Source: DASRJW01 sp964567755 (GTDB taxonomy: Bacteria > Krumholzibacteriota > Krumholzibacteriia > G020349025). Taken from it: a stretch of 64,000 nucleotides of DNA. The translations under genes and the position numbers were made by a program. Location: NCBI GenBank assembly GCA_964567755.1, contig CAZMNW010000069.1:1-64000 (forward strand). The letters run 5' to 3'. Within the stretch, counting starts at the first letter, position 1; each line of letters opens with the position of its first letter. The notes under the pieces were generated by a model, which saw nothing but the letters and a program-made list of their open reading frames with translations, was not told the DNA's origin and did not search any database. Below, piece by piece: positions 1 through 7,357 of the stretch.

Positions 1-430
1 GAGCGCAAACGTCTGTCCGTTCACCACTAGATTGCCTGTCGTTGGCCGGTTGGCGTACGTGACGATGACCACCTGCGTGTACGTATTCGTCGTCGGGCTG
101 CAGGCCGTCTGCGTACCCGCTGCGAGATCGCTGATCGCGCATGGCTGCACTGCACAGCTGACCGGGGCCGTGAACAGCGAGTTCTCCGTACGCGAGCAGG
201 TCGTCTCAGCCGAGAAGCTGGCCGTCACGTTGACGGCAGCACCATTGGCGACCAAGCCGGTGAGCGTCACGCTCTGAGGACTCGTCCCGAGCGCAAACGT
301 CTGTCCGTTCACCACCAGGTTGCCTGTCGTTGGCCGGTTGGCGTACGTGACGATGACCACCTGCGTGTACGTATTCGTCGTCGGGCTGCAGGCCGTCTGC
401 GTACCCGCGGCGAGATCGCTGATCGCGCAC
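1..430. repeat. Two near-identical 142-bp segments, period 288 bp
   Basis: Bases 1-142 and 289-430 match at almost every position; only a handful of substitutions are seen (for example ccactaga against ccaccagg). The intervening bases 143-288 encode a different beta-rich stretch. The period is exactly 96 codons, so the repeat keeps the reading frame of the minus-strand secreted protein. More copies may lie outside the window. Confidence 0.85.
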
Positions 431-786
431 GCCGAAAGAACCGTAAAACCATTTACGAGCGTGACCACGCTGCCGCCGACTTGCTCGACGTTGACGTCCC
501 AGAGTCCGAGCGGCGCATTGCCGGGAATGGCGAAATTGCCATTCAGCACCGTTGCACTGGTCACCGTGATGTTGCTCGCATCGATTCGCGGCCCGCCCTG
601 GGAGAGCCATACGACGCTCGTCACCTCTGAATCCTGCTGAAAGATTGTCCCCGATCCGGTGATCTGGACTCCGACGCTTTCCCCCCGAGTGGCGCTGTTC
701 GGTTGCACCGAAACGATGGTCGCTTGCGCCGAAGCAAGGACGGGCAAGAACATCAATAACAATGTAACAGGCCAGATGCTTCGCAC
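1..786 (-). CDS. Secreted repeat protein, N-terminal part (runs off window)
   Basis: The frame is open from a GTG at 786 to the left edge (262 codons, no stop). A GGAGGT Shine-Dalgarno lies just upstream of the GTG at about 791-797, which decides the start. The first 22 residues form a signal peptide (WPVTLLLMFLPVLASAQA). Next comes about 100 residues that look like an IPT/TIG-type beta domain (SVQPNSATRGESVGVQITG). After that is a cysteine-containing repeat beginning CAISDLAAGTQTACSPTTN and continuing VVIVTYANRPTTGNLVVNGQ. A second copy of this repeat starts 96 residues later. The protein is probably exported and either cell-surface or secreted. The family is not recognised and the C-terminus is missing. 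Confidence 0.75.
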   Translation of the reverse strand, partial: MRSIWPVTLLLMFLPVLASAQATIVSVQPNSATRGESVGVQITGSGTIFQQDSEVTSVVWLSQGGPRIDASNITVTSATVLNGNFAIPGNAPLGLWDVNVEQVGGSVVTLVNGFTVLSACAISDLAAGTQTACSPTTNTYTQVVIVTYANRPTTGNLVVNGQTFALGTSPQSVTLTGLVANGAAVNVTASFSAETTCSRTENSLFTAPVSCAVQPCAISDLAAGTQTACSPTTNTYTQVVIVTYANRPTTGNLVVNGQTFAL

Positions 787-1401
787 GTCGGACCTCCGCT
801 GTTGGCTATGCCTGTTGACGGTGCGAGTGGTCAGGGTTCGCCTGAGGAAAAAAGAAGCCTGATTGCTGCGCGTCACGTCTGCCCCTTCGACCACGTTGAG
901 CAGGTCAATATATTATGCAAGGAAGCATTATATAGAACGCGCCCCCGACGCCACAAGGAAGCGTTCGAGGAGGCTTTCGTCGCACGCGCAACGCGCCTGC
1001 CGCGCGCATCGACGATCCTGCAAGCCACCTCACCCGTGGGACCTGAAGATGGCCCTGGCTTTTCGATTCCGTTCGACGAGCACGGCGGCGGAATAGCTCG
1101 CCCCCTTCCCGGAACCCACGCGGAGGCGTTGTAGTGGAGTTCCTCAACCCCGTCGGGTGCAATGCCCCAGATTGACGGAGATCCATAGGGCGAAGCCAAT
1201 TCGGTCAAAGCGTGCCGTTTCACCTGGCCTCCCCCTTCCCTTTCGCCAGTCCCGCGATCATCGCCCGGAAATCCTCTCTTCGCCTCAGAGCGAATCGCTT
1301 GAGATTGCATGAGTTCGGCGGACCTGGCGGTTCGAGTCAGAAACCCGGGACTGCAACTTTCGAAACCGGCAGGCGTCGAGGTAGGGGACGGCCGTCTACC
1401 A
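787..1401. other. Gene-free region with an AT-rich island
   Basis: No convincing coding frame lies between the GTG start at 786 and the stop codon at 1402; open frames here have atypical composition for this genome. The only notable element is an AT-rich island at 901-940, which includes a perfect minus-strand TATAAT. Confidence 0.5.
927..956 (-). promoter_or_regulatory. Candidate promoter for the repeat protein
   Basis: On the minus strand a perfect TATAAT (932-927) is preceded at 18 bp by TTGTGG (956-951), in an AT-rich patch surrounded by GC-rich DNA. Transcription would start near 920 and leave a leader of about 135 nt before the GTG at 786. The -35 match is weak. Confidence 0.35.
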
Positions 1402-2292
1402 CTATCTGCTGGGCCCACTCACTTCTCGAGCCCGTCGGATGCCCCGACGGATGCGAGCGATGGCTTTCCTCGTTCCTGTCTCCTTGGCATCCGCCAGGTT
1501 GGCGACGACCGCCGTGATGGGGATTCTCTTGCCGCGCCACCCGAGGATCTCGTCGAGGATCTGCGGGTCCTTGCGGATGCGCGCGACCTCTGCGATCAGG
1601 CGCTCGGCGCGTGGGCGCTCGTCCTCGTGGCGGATGTTGACGATGACGACGTGGGCGAGCTCGATGCCCTCGTAGCCCGCGGCCACGCCCCAACGCTGGT
1701 TGGGCTTCGCCGGAGTGGCGTGGCGCGCTCGCTCAATCAGATCCAACAGATCCTTGCGAATCGCTTCCAATCGATCCGAGCGTTCGCCCAGGAGCCTCAT
1801 AGCCGGCTCGCCAACGACTGCGCTCAAAACCCTCGTCACGCCGTCCGGCTCCGCGAGCATCCGCTCCATCGCATCCACTTGCGTGCGTTCTTCCGCAGCT
1901 CGATCGTGCGACCGTCGCACGAGCAAGGAAGCCCCGGCCGCGGGTGCAGGCACGACGTGTACACACAATTCCACCGGGACCCGACCACAGTCGCCTTCGA
2001 GAACGACAGCCAGCGAGTAGTTTTCCATGAGTTCGGTCGAGTACAAATCCTCCGAGTCGATGGTGTTCGTCGGAAAGTTGAAGAGAGCAGCTCCACCCGC
2101 ACCCGCCAGACGATAGCGTCGGAGCTCCGCGTGACCTCTGGGTGAGGTTTCGCGCAAGTCGGTGCAGGACTCGTCACGAACACATCGAGCAGCCAGGATC
2201 ATGCCCGCGAACGAGCGTAAGACGTGCTCCACGAAGAGCGTCTTGCCGGCACCCGGTGGGCCCGCAACCTGGATCAGCGGCCGATAGGTCAC
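1402..2292 (-). CDS. P-loop NTPase of unknown role
   Basis: The protein has 296 residues. The GTG start overlaps the stop of the preceding gene as GTGA (2289-2292), so translation is probably coupled. A Walker A motif GPPGAGKT lies about 10 residues from the start. It is followed by a segment with RCVRDESC and RGHAEL, then hydrophobic strands (SLAVVLEGD, VELCVHVVPAP) and a C-terminal strand and helix ending in basic residues (RKAIARIRRGIRRAREV). The architecture resembles a G3E/SIMIBI-type or other small P-loop NTPase, but no specificity motif such as NKxD is evident. The partner is the helical protein encoded just upstream. Confidence 0.75.
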   Translation of the reverse strand: MTYRPLIQVAGPPGAGKTLFVEHVLRSFAGMILAARCVRDESCTDLRETSPRGHAELRRYRLAGAGGAALFNFPTNTIDSEDLYSTELMENYSLAVVLEGDCGRVPVELCVHVVPAPAAGASLLVRRSHDRAAEERTQVDAMERMLAEPDGVTRVLSAVVGEPAMRLLGERSDRLEAIRKDLLDLIERARHATPAKPNQRWGVAAGYEGIELAHVVIVNIRHEDERPRAERLIAEVARIRKDPQILDEILGWRGKRIPITAVVANLADAKETGTRKAIARIRRGIRRAREVSGPSR

Positions 2293-3590
2293 GGATTCAG
2301 AGTCTCCCGTGATGACAGACCCAGCTCCCGGGCCAAATGCTTGCCGACGAAGCGATCTGCGCTTGTCTCGTTCGCGACCAGGTCGCGGATCAGAATACGC
2401 GTTTCTTCGGCGCGTCCGATCTCCTCGGCGGCCTGCATGGTGGCCGTGTAGGCTGCCCGCACGTCGGCCGAGGTGATATCGAACCCGTAGCCTTGGACGA
2501 GCCAATGCAGCGCCGCCATCCCGGCCTCGAGCGCGAACGCCGGCTGCGTCGTCGCGTGATCGCGCGCGGCGCGCGTCAGCGTGCGTGGATCGCAGGGCGA
2601 GCGTTTGGCGAGCGCGATGGCTTCGTCGAAGAGCCGCGCCTCTTTGGCGGCCGCGAACCACTTTCCTTCGGCGCCCGGTGTGGTCGAGACGAAATCGCGC
2701 AAGATTGCGGTCGGATCCTTGTCCGGATACTTCTTCACCAGCGCACGATAGGTCGCGAGATGCGTGGGCCCGCGGGTGGCTTCGAATGCATAGCGGCGGT
2801 AGGCCTCTTCTGTGAAGCCCGACGAAAGGAGGATGTCCTCGCACGCGCTCGCGACGTCGAGCCCGCTGCCCTGCGATTCACGGGAAGCCTCGGCGTACTG
2901 CAACGCCTCGGCCTTGCGACCCATGGCAACGAGAGCGCGAACCCCGTACTTGCGATCGTGCCAATGGACGCTTGACGTTTTCTCGAGAAGGCCGAGGAGA
3001 TCGTCGTACCTGCCTGCCGCGAGGAGCGACGACAAGCACGCGGATGTGCCACGAAAATAGCCGCGCAGCTTCGGATCGGGACTCCAGGCCAGCTCGACCA
3101 TGGGCATGAGCTGGTCCGCCCACGCGGACGCGAGCGCCGGGTGCGCACAAAGCTCGCCCCACCTCTCGTCGAGCCGCTCGAGGTATGGCATCCCGTCCTC
3201 GGCGATCGCTTGCCACAGCCGATCGAGCCAGGCGGCGCGGATCCGGTCGTCCGCGGGCGCGCGTGCAATGATGGGCGCGAGAGCCTCGATCGCACGGTTG
3301 ACGGCCGTGCCCATCGCGCCGGACGAGCCGTCCACGTGTTCGATGGCGGGCGCAACTTTCTCGAGGAAGAGCACTGCGCCGCCCGCAGCCATCATCAGGT
3401 CCCGGCGCGATTCCCTCACAATCTCACTCACTGCTTCTCGAACTCTTTGCACCGCAGGCTGCGATTTCCATCCGAAGCGGCGACTGAAGCTTGCGACGAA
3501 GACCCAGCGATGCTTTGCAGGCCCGGTGAGCGCGGCCGGCGGCGGTCGGCGTGCCGATCGGCGCGGGGATCGGTTCGAATCAGGTCGCAT
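2289..3590 (-). CDS. Alpha-helical repeat protein (TPR/solenoid-like)
   Basis: Up to 433 residues, almost entirely predicted alpha-helix with repeated Ala/Leu/Arg helical hairpins (AEALQYAEASRESQ, LFDEAIALAKRSPCDP, AFALEAGMAALHWLV). The pattern is compatible with a TPR-like or SWIM-protein-type solenoid. The first 46 residues are unusually basic and Pro-rich and lack a Shine-Dalgarno, so the true start may be the GTG at 3452 (VQRVREAVSEIV). Its stop overlaps the start of the P-loop NTPase by 4 bp, which suggests a physical or functional pair. I do not recognise the family. Confidence 0.65.
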   Translation of the reverse strand: MRPDSNRSPRRSARRPPPAALTGPAKHRWVFVASFSRRFGWKSQPAVQRVREAVSEIVRESRRDLMMAAGGAVLFLEKVAPAIEHVDGSSGAMGTAVNRAIEALAPIIARAPADDRIRAAWLDRLWQAIAEDGMPYLERLDERWGELCAHPALASAWADQLMPMVELAWSPDPKLRGYFRGTSACLSSLLAAGRYDDLLGLLEKTSSVHWHDRKYGVRALVAMGRKAEALQYAEASRESQGSGLDVASACEDILLSSGFTEEAYRRYAFEATRGPTHLATYRALVKKYPDKDPTAILRDFVSTTPGAEGKWFAAAKEARLFDEAIALAKRSPCDPRTLTRAARDHATTQPAFALEAGMAALHWLVQGYGFDITSADVRAAYTATMQAAEEIGRAEETRILIRDLVANETSADRFVGKHLARELGLSSRETLNP

Positions 3591-3629
3591 GGATGGCGCG
3601 CTGCTCGCAGCAGGCGTTGGAATTCGGCA

Positions 3630-3968
3630 TCACGACGATCCTCGACGAGACTCGCCTCGTGCGGTGGGTGCGTTCGCCGCCGTCAACTCGGTCGAACCAC
3701 CCAGGAGTCCGGCGAGTCCTTCGAAGACGGCGGCAAGGGCCGCAGCCGCCTCGGCCGGCGCCTCGATGCGGAGTCCGCCGCCCGCAGTGGACTCGATGTG
3801 GAGGCGCGAGAACATGACGCGCAGTTCGTCGGTCACGACACGGTGGCCGCCGGCGGGCTCCACGACTGCTGCTGCCGCCGCTGCCCCCGCCACGCGCATT
3901 GGTGCTGACATGTCCGCCGTTTCCCCTTGCGCCGTTCCTTCGGGCCCCTGCGCGGCGTCCGCCGTCAC
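3630..3968 (-). CDS. Small Ala-rich protein
   Basis: A 112-residue frame from a GTG at 3968 with GGAGGAGG immediately upstream. Residues 1-40 are acidic, Gly/Ala-rich and low complexity. The rest (VVTDELRVMFSRLHIES, LRIEAPAEAAAALAAVF) looks like a short folded domain ending in Gly-rich linkers. It lies 39 bp upstream of the helical protein and may form an operon with it and the NTPase. Its 5' end abuts, in another frame, the broken end of a DUF3604 gene, so the upstream sequence could be a fusion junction. Function unknown. Confidence 0.45.
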   Translation of the reverse strand: MTADAAQGPEGTAQGETADMSAPMRVAGAAAAAAVVEPAGGHRVVTDELRVMFSRLHIESTAGGGLRIEAPAEAAAALAAVFEGLAGLLGGSTELTAANAPTARGESRRGSS

Positions 3969-4255
3969 CGCCTCCTCCAGCGACTCGTCCGCGGCTTCGA
4001 CGTCACCTCCTCGCCGCGCGCGAAACGGTACGCGTCCTCTGGTCCGACTGTCTGACCAGCCATTCCTGCGTCCGTCGAATAGGATGTGTGCAGATGCGTG
4101 TCGCCGAAGTAGACGCGGTTCGGGAATTTCTGCTCGGGGTAAGGCGAGTAGTTGCGCTTCAAATCGAACTGTTCCGTCCCGATGTCCTGGGCGAATATTT
4201 CCCCCGTGAATACAAATGCAAGCACGACGGCGATTGCGATCCGCATTATCTGCAT
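3965..4255 (-). pseudogene. DUF3604 gene, 5' remnant only
   Basis: The start is intact: AGGAG seven bases before ATG 4255, then a signal peptide (MRIAIAVVLAFVFTGEIFAQ) and the characteristic N-terminus of DUF3604 proteins (FPNRVYFGDTHLHTSYS, GPEDAYRFARGEEVTS). DUF3604 proteins are usually about 600-700 residues. Here the family sequence stops after residue 85 or so and the frame ends ten codons later. The HLHTSYSTDAG segment carries the PHP-like metal-binding histidines. What follows belongs to an unrelated frame. This looks like a deletion or recombination end point, or an assembly join. A 3' remnant of the same family lies at 6807-7140. Confidence 0.75.
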
Positions 4256-4300
4256 GGCGTGACTCCTATGTAGTGTTACGCTAGCGTGAAATTCTTCTTC

Positions 4301-5215
4301 TCAACCTTCTTCGACTTGCACCACTTCGTACATGTCTTTGCCGTCTTGCTGGATGGGCTGGTAGTACGTTTCCCCGACCTTGACGTACGTGACATCGCCG
4401 ATCCGGACTTCCTCGCCACCCTCCGGCAGACTTTCGACGACGGTTCCAGCGGTCGGCGCGACGACGGTGTAACCGCCGCCTGACTTCTCGAAGTAGGTGC
4501 CCCCGTAGTAGTAGTTGTTCGTGGTCTCGTTGACGACCACGGTCTGCGAGCCTTGCGGCAAGGTCGTGACTGTGGCACCAACTGGGGCCGCCACCACCGT
4601 GTAGCCGCCGTTGCTCACCACGTAGTAGACACCTTGGTCATAGTGGTACTGCTGATTCTCGACGCTGATGATGATGGCGGTCGTGGCGAGCGTAGCCACA
4701 AAGAACCCCCACGGATGCCAGACGGGTCCCCAGTAGTAGGGCCGGTAGGGGTGGTAAAAGTACGGACCGTGGCAGTAATACCTTCTGCCGCCGTACACGT
4801 AGGGTGGTCTGCCGTATGGCCGACCACCGGCACGCACTACCGTATTGCGGTTGTTGCTGACGTTGATTTCCTTGCTGTTGTCGACGTTGATATTGACGTT
4901 CTTCTTGCTGTTGTCGACGTTCACCTTGTTGCCAACGTTCGTCTTGTTCCCGACGTTCGCCTTCTGCCCTGCCGATTCTTTCGCAACGGACCGCTCGCCG
5001 CCGGAAGGCGCCTTGGGAGCAGGGCGGCTCTCCGACTTCTTGGCACCGCCGTTGATCGATCGCTGCGTGCCACCGGACGGCTTCGATGCCTTTTGCCGGT
5101 TGGCCGGCGGCGCGCCATGTTTCATCTTTTGCGCTTCCGAGGCGATCGGCAGCAGCAAGGCAGCTGCAAAGAGAGCGGTCAACACAAACTGATTTTTGTG
5201 TGATTTTGTTTTCAT
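4301..5215 (-). CDS. DUF6515 family exported protein
   Basis: 304 residues, with the start at ATG 5215 set by a GAGGG Shine-Dalgarno and a signal peptide (FVLTALFAAALLLPIASEA). A basic low-complexity region and Asn-rich repeats follow (NVGNKTNVGNKVNVDN, NVNINVDNSKEINVSNN). Next is a Tyr/Pro/Gly-rich stretch with a probable membrane segment (WGFFVATLATTAIIISV), then two repeated C-terminal modules of the type GVYYVV..GYTVV.AP.GA.V..LP, typical of DUF6515. It sits 25 bp downstream of DUF2092 in what was an operon with SphA-like and DUF3604 genes. GC is lower than in the flanks. The molecular role of the family is unknown. Confidence 0.85.
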   Translation of the reverse strand: MKTKSHKNQFVLTALFAAALLLPIASEAQKMKHGAPPANRQKASKPSGGTQRSINGGAKKSESRPAPKAPSGGERSVAKESAGQKANVGNKTNVGNKVNVDNSKKNVNINVDNSKEINVSNNRNTVVRAGGRPYGRPPYVYGGRRYYCHGPYFYHPYRPYYWGPVWHPWGFFVATLATTAIIISVENQQYHYDQGVYYVVSNGGYTVVAAPVGATVTTLPQGSQTVVVNETTNNYYYGGTYFEKSGGGYTVVAPTAGTVVESLPEGGEEVRIGDVTYVKVGETYYQPIQQDGKDMYEVVQVEEG

Positions 5216-5240
5216 GTCGGTTGTTCCCTCGAATGAATGG

Positions 5241-5975
5241 CTACTTGCCCGTTTTAGGGACCAGCGTGATCTGCGCCGCCGTCTGTGGCGCCATGAATTC
5301 GAAAATCGCGGCGGGCAACTCCGGGTTGATCTCCCAATTGGAGAACGTGGCCTCGTACTGCGGCGTGTTCCTCTGGTCATAGTAGGCGATGGAGAACTTC
5401 ACCGGCAGATTGAGCGCGTCGTCCTCAATCCACAGTTGAATGCTCATGCTCTTGCCTATGGCAAGGATATGGAAGCAATCTCTGCCCTCGACGTTTTTCT
5501 TTCCCAGGAAAACGACCTTGTCACTGTTGTCGATGAGGTCATCGGTGAACTTGGGATAGAAGAAATCGGCGGCGGGAAAGTCGACGCCATAGTCCCGGTG
5601 GATCGCGTCGATGGTTTCCAGAATCGTGTCGGGCGCCTTCACGGTGGCGTAGTTGTTCTCGTCGTAGGAATAGTAGATGACGGTTTTCCCGTCGTACCAG
5701 TAGCCCTTGTGACCGCTGTCGGACCTCGAGTTGATCACCATCTTGTCGGGCCCCAGCATGTGCACCTCGTCCACGCCGAAGTGTTTCACGAGGCCCAAGT
5801 CCTGGTCATTCACGTCGCGCGACACGTTCAGCGTGAAGCTACAGGAGCCGAGCTCGCCGATCACGGCGCTCATGTGGTCCAGGATCTGCACGGCCGCGGG
5901 ATCGTTTCCCGGTCCCTGCGCGCTCGCATCCATCGACATGATCCACAGCAGAAAACCACAGAGAACTTGTTTCAT
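5241..5975 (-). CDS. DUF2092 family periplasmic protein
   Basis: 244 residues. The start at ATG 5975 follows a strong GGAGGG and opens a signal peptide (MKQVLCGFLLWIMSMDASAQ). The body matches the DUF2092 pattern: an N-terminal helix (AAVQILDHMSAVIGEL), then LolA/LolB-like beta strands (SFTLNVSRDV, KMVINSRSDSGHKGYWYDG, TVIYYSYDENNYATV) and a C-terminal part ending FEFMAPQTAAQITLV. It is intact and full length. The LolA-like shape suggests binding of a lipid or other hydrophobic ligand in the periplasm, but this is inference. The start is 18 bp downstream of the broken SphA-like gene. Confidence 0.85.
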   Translation of the reverse strand: MKQVLCGFLLWIMSMDASAQGPGNDPAAVQILDHMSAVIGELGSCSFTLNVSRDVNDQDLGLVKHFGVDEVHMLGPDKMVINSRSDSGHKGYWYDGKTVIYYSYDENNYATVKAPDTILETIDAIHRDYGVDFPAADFFYPKFTDDLIDNSDKVVFLGKKNVEGRDCFHILAIGKSMSIQLWIEDDALNLPVKFSIAYYDQRNTPQYEATFSNWEINPELPAAIFEFMAPQTAAQITLVPKTGK

Positions 5976-5992
5976 TTCGTGATCACCCTCCT

Positions 5993-6729
5993 TCAGAACT
6001 TGACCATGGCCTTGAAAAAGACCGTGTCTCCCTCGAGCCGATTCTTGGTGTGGTACTCGTGGAGCCACTTGAGCTCCGCGAGGACATCCTGGTCGCCGAG
6101 CTTGCTAGTGTAAGATACCACCGGGCCGACACCTGCGGTGGTGGCCTTGAAATCTCCGAGGGTCGCGCCGGTGTCACTGTCCGCCATGAGTTGACGTCGG
6201 GATTGACATTGTAATTCAGCATGAGCGGTTGCACCACGAAATCGCCGATGTCGCTGACGCTGTCCGTGCGCCCGGCGGAACCCGAGCCACTGCCGGGCCC
6301 CGTCACGATGCCGGTGGCCGACACGTTCATCCAGATGAACGGAATCGTCGCGGACACCCCATAGCTCCAATGTCCACCGAGCTCGATCGGCGGACGCCAG
6401 AAAAACCTCATTGCTTGCGCCCACGACGAGGCGTCGACGCCGAGCGCCGTCGTGCCACCGATGGGCAAGGAGCGGTCGACCCCGACCGAACCGCTGTAGT
6501 AGGCCATGTTGTAACGGATGATGAGCGCGGGCTTCGGGGCCACGCCGTCGACGAAAGAGGCCATCGAGCCCGGAAAGTAATGGCCGGAGCCACCTTCCTC
6601 AGCCCGCGCCGGACTGGCGCCGTAGATCAGCGAGACACTGCAGGCGACGGCGATCGTCAGGGAAAGCCTCCGTGTGGCCAGAGTTACTTCGCAGAAACGG
6701 CCCTGTACAGGCGACAAATTGCTCTCCAT
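5993..6729 (-). pseudogene. SphA/phenol-MetA-deg family barrel gene, internally deleted
   Basis: The start is intact: GAGGAG then ATG 6729 and a signal peptide ending SLIYGASPARA. The N-terminal part is typical of the family (GHYFPGSMASF, LGGHWSYGVSATIPFIW, IGDFVVQPLMLNYNVNP). At about 6190 the frame changes: after NPDVNSW the family sequence resumes one frame over at DSDTGATLGDFKATT. It then ends normally with LAELKWLHEYHTKNRLEGD and FFKAMVKF. About 80-90 residues normally present between these blocks are missing. The gene is therefore deleted and out of frame. Proteins of this type are outer-membrane beta-barrels thought to take up hydrophobic substrates. Confidence 0.8.
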
Positions 6730-6806
6730 TGAGGCTCCTCTGCGGCGTTCCATTCTAGTCTCTTGTCGCCAAGACGCCAGGCATCGCTGCTCAGACCCTG
6801 ACATGA

Positions 6807-7140
6807 TTACTTCGACGGCGTGTACCAAATGGGCGACGTCCAAGCTCGTTCCTGGATCGCCGCCGGCACGTCATTCAGCAGCAGCTGGCCGCTCCGGACC
6901 GCGTCGTAAGTGCTCCAGCGCGGGGTCGGGATCTGCAGGACCCGAACGTAGTAGAGCGCGTGCTGCTGCGAGTCGAATTCCTCGTCGGTCCAACTGCCCA
7001 TCAGCTCCGGGCTGCCGATCGTGTTGCTGTAGGTCGCAGTCGTGAGGTCGACCGTGTTGCCCACGGGCGGTACCTTCTTATTTCCATCGCGAGATCTGTC
7101 GCCCGACCAATTTGACGTGATACGGCTCGGCCGAGCCCAT
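6807..7140 (-). pseudogene. DUF3604 gene, 3' remnant
   Basis: The frame ending at 6807 has the conserved C-terminus of DUF3604 (VGNTVDLTTATYSNTIG, YYVRVLQIPTPRWSTYDA, PAAIQERAWTSPIWYTP). Upstream, family-like sequence GSAEPYHVKLV at 7140-7108 lies in a different frame and runs into a stop near 7080, so there is at least one frameshift or small deletion besides loss of the N-terminal 80% of the gene. Together with the 5' remnant at 3965-4255, it brackets the SphA, DUF2092 and DUF6515 genes. Confidence 0.75.
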
Positions 7141-7357
7141 GACGAGCCCAGGAATGGGGAAACGTCCCCCAATCTATTCTCGGGCCATGGATTTGCGTGA
7201 TCGAGCGGCTCGCGAGGTCATACGGCGAAGCTTAAGGATTCCCGCTACACGTCACAAGTCCCCTTGCTCGAGTAGCGACTCGTCGTGGGGCCTGACATCA
7301 GAGATTGCTGTAGGTGACCACGCCGAACCCAATCCAACAGGCACCGTCAGGCTGGAT

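Noticed and set aside
32..640. Plus-strand open frames repeating the same hydrophobic sequence
   Set aside because: They are the antisense of the secreted repeat protein, which has a signal peptide and ribosome site on the minus strand.
1325..1375. tRNA-like GGTTCGAGTC
   Set aside because: The T-stem does not pair and no cloverleaf fits.
3561..3590. tRNA T-arm-like GGTTCGAATC
   Set aside because: No acceptor or anticodon stem can be built around it; it lies within or beside the start of the helical protein.
4278..4287. Palindrome ACGCTAGCGT after the DUF6515 gene
   Set aside because: Too short and without a loop; not a credible terminator.
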